Origin: Atrina japonica
Taxonomy: Eukaryota; Mollusca; Bivalvia; Pterioida; Pinnidae
DNA: 64,000 bases
Assembly: GCA_030159075.1 (NCBI GenBank)
Contig: BROG01000071.1
Span: forward strand, 500,501 to 564,500
Direction of reading: 5' to 3'
Of this stretch, positions 13,301 through 25,070 are shown piece after piece. Position 1 is the first letter of the stretch. Every line of letters starts with the position of its first letter. A program made the position numbers and the translations under genes. The notes beneath the pieces are model-generated. The model was given only the letters and a program-made list of their open reading frames with translations. It made no database searches and was not told where the DNA came from.

Positions 13301-13398
13301 TCAAATTTATCCTTGCATTTCGAGAGACTATAAGCTGCTGCCACGCCAGCCGCACCTGCTCCGACAATCAATACCCTCTTCTTTCCGTTTCCTTCCAT
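9091..13398 (-). CDS. FAD-dependent oxidoreductase (amine-oxidase-like), two-exon gene
   Basis: Exon 1 is 13398-13218 and exon 2 is 10394-9091. They join at phase 1 across a 2.8-kb GT-AG intron, completing a glycine codon (..FINDG|VQGGCPSYK..), about 494 aa in all. Residues 9-27 hold the Rossmann dinucleotide motif VGAGAAG, and the acidic residue of VEVWEK closes the second strand, typical of FAD-binding proteins. A C-terminal FAD-contact-like segment (THEIAIISGLAAAHRLG) lies near residues 410-427. A hydrophobic stretch of about 25 residues near 465-490 suggests a membrane anchor. The pattern is most like the NAD(P)/FAD-binding proteins related to flavin amine oxidases and COG2907. The substrate is unknown; monoamine oxidase or prenylcysteine oxidase cannot be claimed. 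The intron is full of repeats. Confidence 0.85.
10597..10732. mobile_element. Short hairpin MITE in oxidoreductase intron
   Basis: Left arm AGGGGTTCATTTTACAAAAA.. and right arm, in reverse complement, AGGGGCCTGTTTTACAAAAG... Both continue into GTCCTAAATCCT. It is 136 bp in all and non-coding. Related halves are near 7750 and 10447. Confidence 0.75.
10808..11187 (+). repeat. Tandem duplication, two 190-bp units
   Basis: TAGACTTATTAGCGCAATAT starts at 10811 and again at 11001; the two units differ at only a few positions. Each unit has GCGCTAA/TTAGCGC inverted motifs. It lies in intron 1 of the oxidoreductase gene. Confidence 0.9.
11281..11363. mobile_element. Small hairpin repeat (CCTTTCAACCCTGAA family)
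   Basis: GCCTTTCAACCCTGAA on the left pairs with TTCAGGGGTGAAAGGG on the right, 83 bp apart. Diverged relatives occur near 3088-3150 and 13889-13975. MITE-like, non-coding. Confidence 0.55.
11646..12144. mobile_element. MITE-like element, about 0.5 kb, in oxidoreductase intron
   Basis: The left end CTGGGCCCCGAGACCATAAA matches, inverted, the right end (reverse complement CTGGGCCCAGGACCATAACA). Both arms then share GACAAATTTTTTA. There is no transposase. Confidence 0.65.
12145..13217. other. Remainder of oxidoreductase intron 1
   Basis: AT-rich with no further coding exon recognised. An open frame at 12568-12867 has no domain features and lies on the opposite strand from the gene. Confidence 0.5.
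13218..13398 (-). CDS. Oxidoreductase exon 1 with start codon
   Basis: It starts at ATG 13398 (MEGNGKKRVLIVGAG..) and ends at the donor ATG|GTATGT, base 13218, phase 1. The start is well placed, eight residues before the first Rossmann strand, as in cytosolic or tail-anchored FAD proteins. Reading through the donor would add a short unrelated tail. Confidence 0.85.
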
Positions 13399-14139
13399 TA
13401 TTTACAAATCTTTTCTAAATAAAAAAAAAATTTTCATTCTCTTATATTTGACGAACACTTATATCAAACAACAATGTTAACATAACCATAGAAAAATTAT
13501 CAATCTGACATGTACAGTTGTATATAACCAGAACAAATTATGAATAACAAAAAAAAAACCAACAAATTAGAGGATTGTAAACAATTACCAATGACCACCG
13601 TTCAAAGGACGTCAAAATTCTGCTATAGATTAGCAGTCACTGAAAACGGAATATTATTATCAACATGATCAAATGACCACTGGTTGGAAGTGCAAAGTAT
13701 TGATTCTGGATAATTTGACCACTGTACTTGACAGCTGTGTCTTTCACTGGGGGCCAGTCATTTATTGATAATTAAATTCTGTAGAACACGACAATGATGG
13801 TCAGTCTTGGGAACTTCAATTCTCTTCATTATTTCCAATAATGTGATACACAGATATGAAAAGAAAATCAAGAAGTTATTCCTTTAACCAATTCACCTCT
13901 AAAGACACATTTGGACTGGTCTGAGTCATTGGTTTACAGAAGGGTCCATTGTTTTTCAGGGGTTCATGGGTTAAGTGCCATTAGCACATCATTCATCAAC
14001 TAATGGTGTTCTCTAACAGGAGGCAAGTACAGGCCCATCAAAATAAAAAATTGTTTCTTGTGATAAAATAGTCCAAACATCTAGTAAAAGAAATCTTAGC
14101 TTATTCTTAATGATTTCAAGTTGTTTTATCAAATTTTGT
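13399..14139. other. Region upstream of the oxidoreductase
   Basis: AT-rich, with no coding signal. It should contain the minus-strand promoter, but I see no clear TATA box or initiator. A diverged relative of the hairpin at 11281 lies near 13889-13975. Confidence 0.35.
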
Positions 14140-14905
14140 GTGTAGTACCAAAATGATGTGTGTAGGACCAAAATTTTGTGTGTAAGGTCAAAATGTTGTA
14201 TGTAAGGTCAAAATGTTATATGTGGGGTCAAAATGTTATGTGTGTGCCAAAATGTAGTGTGTAAATTCAAGATTTTGTATGAGGTCAAAATGTTGTGTGT
14301 AATGCAAAAATGTTGTGTGTAGGGTCAAAATGTTGGGTGTGGGATAAACATGTTGTGTGTAGGGCCAAAACAAAATGTTGTGTGTAGGGCCAAAACAAAA
14401 TGTTGTGTGTAGGGCCAAAATACAGTTTAAACCAAAATGTTATGTGTAGAATCAAAATGTTGTGAGTAGGTTCAAAATTTTATGTGTGGGCCAAAATAAT
14501 GTATGTATGGTTGTGTGTGGGGAAAAAATATTGTGTGTAGGGTGAATGTTGTGAGTAATGCATAAATATTGTGTGTCAGGCCAAATGTTGTGTACAGGGC
14601 TAAAATGCTATTTGTAGGTATTTATTGTTGTGTGTATGGCTAAAATATTATATAAAGGGCTAAATGCTGTGTGTAGGACTGAAATGTTGTAGGGCCAAAT
14701 GATGTGTGTAGGACGAAAATGTTATGTTGGACGAAAATGTTGTGTGTAGGCTCAAAATGGGTGTAGGGCTAAAATTTTGTACATATATGTATGTATGGCT
14801 AAAATGTGTTGAGTTGGGCCAAATGTTGTGAGTAGGACCAACATATCTTGTGTATAACTAAAATGTTTAGTGTAAGGCTAAATGCTGTGTGTGGGGTCAA
14901 AATGA
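14140..14905 (+). repeat. Degenerate 20-25 bp minisatellite
   Basis: Dozens of imperfect units of the form TGTTGTGTGTAGGGTCAAAA, with indels between units. Low-complexity reading frames on the minus strand follow from the repeat. Not a gene. Confidence 0.85.
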
Positions 14906-15413
14906 AAATATCAGCATTCTTAATGACTTGATCAGATAATGTGATCAATTGCCAAATTTTGTTTTACGTCTTTATCGAAAGTAGTTCCAAATTTTATTTG
15001 AAACTTTGAGAAAATTTACTCATAAATGTTGAAATAGAAAAAATTGTTTTAACTAGATTTAAATCAAAGAATTAATCTGAATATAAAGTTTTACTGTACA
15101 TACAAAATGGCAAAATCCAGTAGATCTCTGTAGTAACTGCAGTGATATGCTATCACAAAAGTTAAATTTTTAATGTATGTAATCAATCATTGGTTAAATT
15201 AGAAGAATAAAAAAAAAACAATCAATGATCAATCAAATTATCAGAAATTAGCAGATTTTGTGAATTCATATTCAGTGAACTTCTATTAAATATTTAATTG
15301 ATTGAAGTTGAATATGTTCATGTTTGACCTTTCAAATTCATATAATGAGTATGGACAGCCATTGGCGAATTTATTTCCTGTTTTGTGATATTAAAAAAAC
15401 AGTATTCATTCAA

Positions 15414-17131
15414 ACAAGAGGCCCATGGACCATATCTCCACCTGAACTGTGTTGGTATCTTGCAAATACGGGAATCTCAAATTTACAAATTATTTTAACA
15501 CTCTTTAGTAGTGGAGAAGACTTAAAAATAAATGATAATGACATGGGAAAGATGTCTAAAACATGTCAAAAATTAATTTTCCAATTTATTTCGAAAAAAG
15601 AAAATTGAATCATGCATCTGTATAAATCACTCAACTGCAGTTAGTTTTTCAATCCATACAGCAGTTCTGGTGAAATTTTTAAAGAGGGATACCCCCAGGC
15701 CTCTTTTGCCCCACCCTGGATCCACCACTGGGCCTATCTGGCCGAAATTAACAAACTTGGTAGTTAAACATCAGTACTTACTTCCTATAAAGTTTCATCA
15801 TATTCCCTTCAGTGGTTTTGGAGAAGAAGTCGAAAATGTGGAAAATCTCCACCTTCCCCACCCTCATTTTAGCAGTCTTAAAATAATTCATAAAAAATTC
15901 AAAAAATTAAATTTTAGCAAAATTCTTTCAGGAAATCATTAATCAACCAAACCACATGTAAAAGACATAAAATAAATGCATCATAATGAATAATAGGGGG
16001 AAAAATCAAAGAAATCTTACAAAAATGAATGAAAATTACAAAGTCTAAAATGTCGTCAGAAACATGTCAAAATTTATTTGCCTAATTCAACCAAATTAAC
16101 AAATTTGAATCATTCATCTATGTAAATCACTCAGATACAGTTAGTCTTTCAATTAATGCAGTGGTTCTAGAGAATAAGATTTTTAAAGAGGGATGCCCCC
16201 TGGGGGTTCTTTTGCCCCACTCTGGATCCACCACTTGACCAAAATGAACAAACTTGGTAGAGGACCTTGAGTACTTACTTTTTATAAAGTTTTATCAAAA
16301 TATCTTCAGCAGTTTTGGAGAAGAAGTTGAAAATGCAAAAAGTTTACGGACAGACGGATGACAGACAAAAGGCAATCAGAAAAGCTCACTTGAACCTTAG
16401 GTTCAGGTGAGCTAAAAATTAATGAAAATGACAAAGCTGGGAAAGATGTCAAAAATTAATATTCCAATTTATTCCAAAAACAGGAAATCGAATCATGCAT
16501 CCTTGTAAATCACTAAGATAAAGTTTTTCAATCCATGCAGTAGTTCTGGAGAAGACTTTCAAAGAGGGGTACCTTCTGAGACATATTTTGCCCACCCAGG
16601 ATCCAGCTCTGAGTCGATCTGGTAATAAAAACATAAACATTGTAGGGGAACTTGGAAACTGTACTTGCTTCCTTTATCCTTCAGCGGTTTTGAAGTGAGT
16701 GGAAAAATGACCCCCTCCTTTATTTTGCATTATTAAAAATTTCATGAAAAAATTAAATTTCGGTAAAATTCTTTCAGAAAGCATTTCACTATCCGATTAC
16801 ATGTTAACACATTGAATTAATACATCATGATGAATAAATGAGGATAAAATCAAAGAAATCATACAAAAATGAATGAAAATAACTGAGGGATACCCCAGAG
16901 CCACTTTTGCCCCACCCTGGATCCACCCCTTGGCCAATCTGACCGAACTGAACAAACTAGGTAGAGGACCTTGAGTCTTTGCGTCCTGTAAAGTTTCATC
17001 AAAATTCCTTCACTGGTTTGGAGAAGTCAAATATGTGTAAGCCAGTAAGGTTAACAGTTGGACGAAGGACATAAGCTATCAGAAAAGCTCACTTAAACCA
17101 TGGAATTCTGTTCAGGTGAGTTAAAAATAGG
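15414..17131 (+). repeat. Array of four degenerate 0.3-0.4 kb dispersed-repeat modules
   Basis: Modules near 15600, 16030, 16440 and 16880 share AAAGAGGGATxCCCCC, TTTTGCCCCACCCTGGATCC, ACAAACTTGGTAGAGGACCT and AGTTTCATCAxAATTCCTTC. Two modules close with GAAAAGCTCACTTGAACC..GGTTCAGGTGAGCTAAAAA, an imperfect hairpin that I associate with bivalve dispersed repeats. There is no conserved reading frame across modules. Confidence 0.75.
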
Positions 17132-17360
17132 GAATAAATTCTGAGCCATTGGGTAATTTATGACCTATTTCCTAATATTAAAAAAAAATGGTTTTCTAAA
17201 ATAAAAAAATCAATTTTTTAATATTAAAAAAATAATTCTTAATATTAAAAAATAGGAAATAAATTAACTAAATGGTCAAAGTGGAATTTATTCCTATTTT
17301 TCAAATATTAAAAAAATCGATTTTTTAATATTAGAAAATAGACAATAAATTCCTCAACAG
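17132..17360. repeat. AT-rich palindromic element, copy 1
   Basis: Repeated TTTTTTAATATTAAAAAA-type palindromes are bounded by GGAATAAATTC..GACAATAAATTCC and end in AACAGCTTGCT. A relative is at 52545-52815. Confidence 0.55.
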
Positions 17361-19389
17361 CTTGCTAGCTCATTAGGCTACTGAAAACAGTATACTCATT
17401 GATTCTTTATAATCACCTGAGTGAAATGTATTTTACTGATACTGAAAAGCAAACTAAAGCAGGAAAAAATCATTGAAAAGGAGAAATAACTCCCATAAGA
17501 ATCGACCTGACAACTTCGGCCCTAATGTTTTTTGTTTGTTTTTTGTAGATCTTTGCGTGCTGGACATTTAGATTTTTCTGTCTACCTTCTTTGTAAGCCC
17601 AAAAAATCGCTTAAATTTCAATCGGGGCACAAATTTTGGCCTACCTTCTTCGTTGCAGCTGTAACTACCCGGTTATGACTAAAAAAAATGCAATTCAACA
17701 ACCAAAAACTTATTTACATAAAAATTACCTAGCATGCATGTGTATATCCCAGTGTGTCGTTTTCACCTAATATCAAGTCCAGATTTACATAATTTTTTTC
17801 CGTTTATATAACTTTCATTTGAGAGGATTAAGATTTCAGTTATCCCGATCCCGATTTGGATTACTGGTGATAATATGAGCATAACGATAGATTTTATCCA
17901 AGCCCAATGTGTGTTTCTGACACTTTGACCAGGAACGTGTACAACACTACGAACTTTGATACCTGGTTTGATATTTGTAATTATGTGTAGATACCTTAGT
18001 ATATTTCAAGTGTTTATCAAGCTCACTGCACACATTTTACATATTTTTTAAACATTATAATAGAGCCTGTATTGTAGGTTATTGTTAAAACTCTTGAGAG
18101 TCCTGTAGGCCTAATGTAAACTTTCGTTGGTTCATAATCGTTTGCATTCAAATTTTTTTTCATCGGATGATGCTGAACCATGGCTCGGCATTGATAGTAA
18201 AAATAGATACCTGATAAAAAGAAACATGAAAGTTTAGACTTATATTGTATAAGATAATATAGAAAAAAAAACAACATTTAGATTCGACATGTACTAAAAC
18301 ATAAAAACATAAACTTATTTGAGATTTTGATCGGATATATAAAACATACATACCAAAATAAACAATCACGCATGCATAATCAACATAAAATACATATTTA
18401 AAGCACCAAGACACTTGCGACGAACAAGTCAAGAAAAGCACTAAGACACGCACGGGAACAATTAAGCCACGAAAAGCACTAAGACACGTGCGGGAAGAAT
18501 TAAGCTACGAAAGGCACTAAGACACATGCAGGGAACAAACGTTAAGCGTAAGCAAAGCCATGCAAAACTTTACATATAGATAAAAAAAGTATGTGAATTT
18601 TGAATGAGTCATATGGAAATATTGTGTAAAAGTACAGCTGGCAAAGTTGAGAATAGAAAATTGTACACAAATTAGTGGACATTTAAACGAATCATATGAA
18701 AATATTGCATAAACGTATAGCTAGCAAAGTTGAGCATAGCAATTTGTACACAAATAAGTGAACTACGATGTGAAGCAATAACAAGAGATGAAAAACTATT
18801 TGCAAGCTGAATAACGGCAATCCAAACCATTCCAGGACTATAGCATGCTTTTGAATTGTGAAAAGCTGTTTTCTTCTCTGAAATGATTTGAAAAACGGCT
18901 CCCAAACAAAGAGTTCCAAATTGTTTAAGTGCCTAGATATAAGGTCCGTAACTATCCGTATGAGGCAAGTAAGGCAACTGCCTCATCTTTTCAAAAGTTT
19001 ATTTATTAGTTCAATTTTCTAAAAATCGACAGCCCCCAAACCCGTACCTCATCTGTTTTCGGGCCCTAGTTACGGCCTTGGATACGAATGGATGGCGTGA
19101 TGAAGTTTAATAAAAGATAAACGGCAAACGGCAATCGCGACGTAAAAAATTGACCGCTCTAGAAAATCTACCCGAGTCAATATTCAAATATAGAAAACTT
19201 ATCCGGATATCGGTAGAAAAATGACCTTTTTCAACATTTCTGTACCCAGACAATTTTCCCATGGACATAAGATGGATATAACTACACCAAGCTAATACAA
19301 TACAGATAACAATCTACTCTATATTTCGACATTTTCTGTATTGACTTTAATATAGCTTATACATATATTATGTCTTCATTTATTGATTT
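17361..19389. other. Gene-free stretch with small tandem repeats
   Basis: About three units of roughly 39 bp (AAAGCACTAAGACACGCACG and variants) lie at 18433-18540. A 90-95 bp duplication (TCATATGxAAATATTG..TTGTACACAAAT) covers 18605-18760. No coding exon is recognised. Confidence 0.5.
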
Positions 19390-19850
19390 TATAGGTCAGA
19401 GGTTTTACAAAAAAAAAAACAAAAAAAAACCTCAGAAAACAACAACAACAAACAAGTTTAAACAACAAAAAAAAAAAAAAAAAAAACAAAGAAGAGAAAA
19501 AGGAAAAAAAAAACAAAAACAAAAAAACAACACAAAACAAAAAAAAAAAAAAAAAAAAAAAATTAGTACGATCACAGGGGCCCCGATAGTGTAAATATTT
19601 ACTATCAATGGGAAGTAAAATCCACGACAAAAACACAAGATGACAATTTTCTCACCTATCCCCGCTTCGAAAACGTTTTTCCCTTATTAAATAAAACAAA
19701 ACTTCTTTAAAATGAAACAAAAAAAAAAAAAAACTTAAAAAAACAAAGAAGAGAAAAAGGATTAATATGGAAAAAAAAAACAAAAAAAAAAAAAAAAATA
19801 TGGACAGGAACAAGAAAAAACAACAAAAACAAAAACTGTAAAACCTAACA
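19390..19850. repeat. A-rich low-complexity block
   Basis: Long A runs broken by C and G in two blocks, 19408-19561 and 19717-19835. Lys/Gln-rich plus-strand and Phe-rich minus-strand ORFs come from this composition. Confidence 0.85.
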
Positions 19851-20378
19851 GCATTGTGAGGCTTCATAGATCACTAGTACGATGTATAATTGTAATTGAC
19901 AAAACGTTTTACATAATAGCACCACTCCAACCTCTGTGTCTGAACTGTGGATGTATTTTTTAAAATGATGCAATAGAAAATGTATCCCTTTTCTTTTGTC
20001 GTAAACCAAGAAATATTTTTCGGGAAGCAATGACGGGATAATTGTAATTGACAAAACGTTTTACAAATACTGACAGGACTGAACTGTGGATGTATTTTTT
20101 AAAATTGATAATTATTAGAAACTGACATATTTTTTTGTGAAAAAAAACACATCTTAGGAGGAAAACGCAGTCATGTATTAGTAGAAGCGTTAGTACATGA
20201 CGTTTATCTGAGAAGGTTTTTGTACATATTTATGATGTAATCACTTAGACGAGAAAACTTCCTAGTAAGGTTTTGCTGGAGGCAGTTATACATGTAATAC
20301 ATGTAGGATCATTCATTTACTCTACCCGGTCAACGTTATGATGTTTAAATTATATATACCGTTATTTTGTGAAACAGG
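19851..20378. other. Upstream region of the fucosyltransferase gene
   Basis: Contains a short duplication (ATAATTGTAATTGACAAAAC at about 19885 and 20038, each followed by CTGAACTGTGGATGTATTTT). No clear core promoter; TATATATACC near 20352 could act as a TATA-like element about 27 bases before the ATG, which would leave little 5' UTR. Confidence 0.3.
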
Positions 20379-21382
20379 ATGTATAAAATCTTGACGCGGT
20401 TTCCAAAGAAAAAATGCAAATGGGTTTTGTTTATATTTCTATTTAATTTTATTATGTTTTGGTGCGCTAGACAATTGCATTTACAAACCGACAAGAACTC
20501 GGCTTCAGAACTGTTGATTCCCCAACGGAAAAGAAATGATTTGAAATTTGATAATCAACAAAAACACAGACTTTACAAGAAAGAGTCAACTTTTTTGAAA
20601 AGAAGTTCAATGCATATATTCCCTGTGCCAAGGACAGGAAGTGAAATATCGGAACTTCTACCCTCCGAGTTAGACCCTGTGCGCGACAGAATAGAGGAAC
20701 AGCTTTCATATATTCCGTCTAATTACCAAGACAACAACGATAATGACGTTAATTTGAAATCAATCTACTTATATGGAAACAAAATGTATTGGGGTATGCC
20801 GGAAGGTCAGAAAACTTTTATCGAAACTGATTGTAAAGTGAATACATGTACAATATCATATGATAGATCTACAGGACCCACATCGGACCTGGTTGTTTTT
20901 GCTCAACCATCGTACGTACGAAGTACTCCTCCGTGGAAAAAAGATAGACAGCGGCAGATTTGGATGTTGTCGGCTATAGAAAGTCCACACAACACAATTC
21001 TTTTACCGAAGTACAAGGGGTTGTTTAACTGGACGATGACATATCGGACCGACTCTGTTATTGTATCTCCGTACTTCAAATATAAATTATTCGATCGACC
21101 ACAACAAGTTTCGCTTACGAACTATGCAAAAGGAAAAACAAAAAAAATTGCATGGTTTGTCAGCAACTGTCGTCTCGTCCGTAGTGGACGTATGACGTAT
21201 GCGAAAGAACTGGGAAAATATATTGACATAGATATATATGGCGCATGCGGTGATAAGGTATGCCCTAGGAGAAAGGCAGACGACTGCAAAAAGATGTTGC
21301 AAAGGGAATATAAATTCTATCTGGCGTTTGAGAACAGCAAGTGCAAAGATTATATGACGGAAAAAGTGATGACAGCCTTAGA
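20379..21382 (+). CDS. Fucosyltransferase exon 1
   Basis: The ATG at 20379 puts the membrane anchor where type II Golgi enzymes have it. The exon ends at TTAGA|GTAAGT, phase 2; reading on meets TAA at once. It encodes the anchor, stem, N-terminal domain and most of the donor-binding signature. Confidence 0.9.
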
Positions 21383-22256
21383 GTAAGTCTGTTATTTAAG
21401 CATTGAATTGCCGTCAGTTGGCCTCCATTTGCTTATGAAAGCCAACTGGACTAAGGCAAATTCCATTTAGCGCGTTAGCCAACTGAAAGCAGTCCAATGC
21501 TTATATTTACTTATGTTTTCTATCTTTTCATTTATTGTAAATGGAATTCGAATTCCCTTACAGAATTCGAACCTATTTTATCCAGCTTGTCACAAATCCG
21601 TACAAATTTCCAATTTTTGCATTTCCAATGCTTTTTTGCTACCAATTTTGGGAACATGTTTTATAAAAGTACATTTTATGAAGTAAAATGAATACACGTA
21701 GGCTATATCTAAACAACATTAAAATTAACCTTGAGGCCTACTCCGCATATTAAATTGAAGTTATTTTAAGTATTTATATCCAACACAGCTTTTAGAAAAT
21801 TATCAAGATATAAATAGTTATATACATCATAATCAGGCAAATTCGAATAATAATTTGTTCTTTAAAAGACGTAGGTCAACTGATTTTATGAATATTTCCT
21901 TCAGATTTAACACTGTGCCGATCGTTCTCGGAGCAGCCTCTCAGGAGTACAAGAATGCCCTTCCATCGAATTCCTACATCGATGTTGAGGATTTTAGTTC
22001 ACCAAAAAAGTTAGCAGAGTACCTACATACACTAGATCAGAACGACGAGCTGTATAACAAATATTTTGACTGGAAAACGTATGGATATTTCATGGATACG
22101 AAACCATGGTGTAGAGTTTGTGCTTTACTAAATGAACCGTCACTTCCCGCCATTTGGTATGATGACGTCGATCAATGGTGGCGACCGGGAGGGGTTTGCT
22201 TAGACCGAAAGGTACTTTGGTGGCGAGATGTCAAAGACAAAATTCATGAAAAATAA
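20379..22256 (+). CDS. Alpha-1,3-fucosyltransferase (GT10), two-exon gene
   Basis: It transfers fucose from GDP-fucose to N-acetylglucosamine-type acceptors in the Golgi lumen. Exons 20379-21382 and 21905-22256 join at phase 2 (..MTALE|FNTVPIVLG..), giving 451 aa. A short basic cytoplasmic tail (FPKKKCK) and a transmembrane anchor at about residues 15-30 give type II topology. A variable stem follows. The N-terminal GT10 domain covers about 125-225. The C-terminal domain carries the signature FYLAFENSKCKDYMTEK at about 310-326, and downstream the conserved PSNSYIDVEDF and FDWK. One NWT glycosylation sequon is visible. The length suits invertebrate alpha-1,3-FucTs. The domain looks intact with no frameshift. 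The acceptor (Lewis-type or core alpha-1,3) cannot be decided from sequence alone. Confidence 0.93.
21397..21503. mobile_element. Small MITE in the fucosyltransferase intron
   Basis: TAAGCATTGAATTGCCGTCA and the inverted right end TAAGCATTGGACTGCTTTCA both run on into GTTGGC. A hairpin of about 107 bp with no coding content. Confidence 0.65.
21905..22256 (+). CDS. Fucosyltransferase exon 2 (terminal)
   Basis: The acceptor is TTTCCTTCAG|ATTTAAC. One base completes the split Glu codon, then 116 codons run to TAA at 22254-22256. It carries the C-terminal part of the GT10 fold and a WCRVCALL cysteine pair typical of the family's C-terminus. Confidence 0.9.
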
Positions 22257-23968
22257 TTAGTTTCCACGTTTGTCATTAGGTCTGCCTGATTAAATATCTA
22301 CCTGAACTCTGTCACCAACGTCACATGCAGGCCTACAACAGTATAAGGCTATATCAACTGAGTTGAATCTGAAATCACATACACGAAATAGTATTTGACC
22401 ATCAAGAACTCTTTACAACTATTAATCTAGATGATTAAAAAATTCACATTAAGTATGTCAGTGTAGAAACATAATTTGTATTATGTACTGTATGTAGCCA
22501 ATGCACTTTAGATACTGTTTACAATGCTGCGCCTGCGGGTAGGTATTGATCACATGATGTAAAGACCTACATTATTCTAGACACTTTTCATCGCGATAAA
22601 CGTCACAACAAAATACTCTGTTGCAAATGGGAAGTAGCAAAGCTGATGCCTCTAAATCTATTCACGTGACTATTGTCTGATGCATCATTTCAATGAAAAG
22701 ACGTTTTAATCCTTATAATGAGCGATTTTACCGAGATTTATCTCCCTCATTGCGCAAGGTGGCGCACGAGATGTTTAGGTCCATCAGATGCTCTCTATAG
22801 AAAGGACCTGAACATATCGTGTATGTTCGACCACCTATGTAACATATATGGGAGGGGGCAACTGATAAAGTAACAAAAATGGGATCTCGGAATCGATTTG
22901 TGAAACACAAACAGACTCATCTTGTAAACCAGACAACATGGCGAGTAGATCTATGGACGAGACATAAAAACTATATGAAGAAGTACATCCATCCATAGAA
23001 ATAACATATTTCGTGCCATGAATTTGTTTTAACTCTTCTGAACTTCGTAACTATTATTTTCAAGAGGAGTTATTTTCCTAATTAGCATATTTTTAGACGG
23101 AAGCGGAACAACAACAAACAAAATTGTATTCGAAATTGACAAAAACAAACTCTAGTGCACTCTACTTTATATAAATAGATATCGTAGGAATATTTTATCA
23201 TCGTGTCTGTATTGTTATTGATATTTCTGTTCTGGTATAAAACATCGTTTATAAACTTAATTAGTAAGTCTTAATGTATTGTAGGGGGTTGCGAATCTTG
23301 CACCAGAACTCCGTGTAATGATGATTGCGTTCATGGAACAGTAAGCAATGATTTGTAGATTTCATTATATTTAAACAATGAAAAGATTAAATGAAAATCG
23401 CATTTTGAATCGGACGCTACATACACGTACGTCACCTTGTCACAACCGAATACTAGGTCAACGTTGTTTAGAAGCGATTTTTTAAAAACAAAACTACTAA
23501 CTTTTATCCTGTGATTACAACATTTATAACATTTCGTTGCCAAAGATTGTAGATCGTTGGAGTCCCCGAGGTATACATAAACCCAGTTCAGGTATTATAT
23601 TTCGATTCCACCCGTTTATTTTATACTTAAGTATTGTTTCGCTCAGATACCGCCATTTAAATTTTTAACTTTTCAAAAGCTATAAGAGATTCATTTTTAC
23701 AGTGGGTACTCTTAGACGGATTTTGTAACCCATTAAGAATTATTATTTGGCTTTGTGTGTACTGTGATACCGCGTTTTCTTTCGGAAATATACATTTATA
23801 TTAAAATCGAGATCGGCTGATGAAGTCTTATCGATATGAACGATCGTCTTGCGCATAGGTTATTACCTCCCTTGTCAAACTATAACTATAATTGTTAATA
23901 ATATTTAAAAGAAAGTAAATGACGCTACTATAGAATGAACACATGTTCACTTTTACATTTTAAATCTT
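22257..23968. other. Downstream of the fucosyltransferase
   Basis: AT-rich with no coding exon found. It should include the 3' UTR, but no clear AATAAA is visible close to the stop. Confidence 0.4.
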
Positions 23969-24128
23969 AAAGTTAGCTAACGACAACACTATAAAGTAAA
24001 AACATTTTAAAGTTAGCTTACGACAACACTATAAAGTAAACACATTTTAAAGTTAGCTAACGACAACACTATAAAGTAAACACATTTTAAAGTTAGCTAA
24101 CGACAACACTATAAAGTAAACACATTTT
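23969..24128 (+). repeat. 40-bp tandem repeat, four units
   Basis: Unit AAAGTTAGCTAACGACAACA + CTATAAAGTAAACACATTTT, period 40, nearly identical between units. TTAGCTAA is palindromic inside the unit. A fifth, diverged relative may lie near 24140-24200. Confidence 0.95.
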
Positions 24129-24598
24129 CAATTTTAGAATTTCAATTTAAATGTTCGCAAATTACAGTACTTATACTAGTATAGAGTGAACTCTTGTTCA
24201 CTTTTAGTTTTTCAAATCATATGTTCCGCTAATGACACTACTATAGATTGAATACATGCTCAGTTTTCAATTTACATGTTCTCAAGTGACAGTTGTTACA
24301 TATTTTGGAATACTGCTTTTGGTATTCGGTTTAGCTCTATAGATTACAACACACCAATAAGAGTAACATTTATAACAAACAAACAAACAAAAAGTAAAAA
24401 CAAGTGCTCAAGACGATCGTTTCAGTTGAGATATTCCGAAACAGAGAGTGGTATCAAATAATCTAAATGCATTCCGAAATCCATTCCGTAACCACTGTTA
24501 AAAGATGACTTATTTAAAAGCTTTTGAGGAGTGTAGACTATAAACGGTGTCATCCATTTGAAATGTTACTTTACCGATATACCAAGTGTTGGGTTCCT

Positions 24599-25070
24599 CA
24601 ATCTAATTAAAACCTGATCCCTAATCGCTCGCGTTTTCTGATATGTCGCGTAAAGGATATAACACAATCCGCTATGGGGTTACGCGCAGATGACCTCATA
24701 GGTGTGTCATTTTCGACCAATGAGAAATCGACTTACAGAATCTTGTAAGCAATATAAAAGATGTAAACATTTTAACATTATAAAGAACACTGATCACGCA
24801 AATACGGTTGTACAGAATTATATTCATAACTCTGGATGGGTTCGAATCACAAAACATGTTCGGATGGGATTTTGCGGACTGACAGTTTCCTTTATATAAG
24901 ATAAATAATCTCTCTGTGCCATTTATTTTTGTAAGTCGCATTTTTATTGGTCGAAAATTACACATCTACTAGAGGCCACCCGCACGTGACCCCATAGCAG
25001 ATTGCGTTAGATTCTCTACGCAACACATCAGAAAATGGGAGCGGTGAGAGATAGGTTTTTAATTAGATTG
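24599..25070. mobile_element. MITE-like element with long terminal inverted repeats, copy B
   Basis: Left end CAATCTAATTAAAACCTGAT and right end, in reverse complement, CAATCTAATTAAAAACCTAT. The arms align for about 130 bp through GCGTTTTCTGATATGTCGCG, ATCCGCTATGGGGT and TTTTCGACCAAT. It is better preserved than copy A at 3981. There is no transposase ORF. Confidence 0.85.

Noticed and set aside
19370..19867. Lys/Gln-rich and Phe-rich ORFs
   Set aside because: A-rich low-complexity DNA, not genes.
23969..24128. CRISPR-like array
   Set aside because: Units are contiguous with no variable spacers, in a eukaryotic genome.
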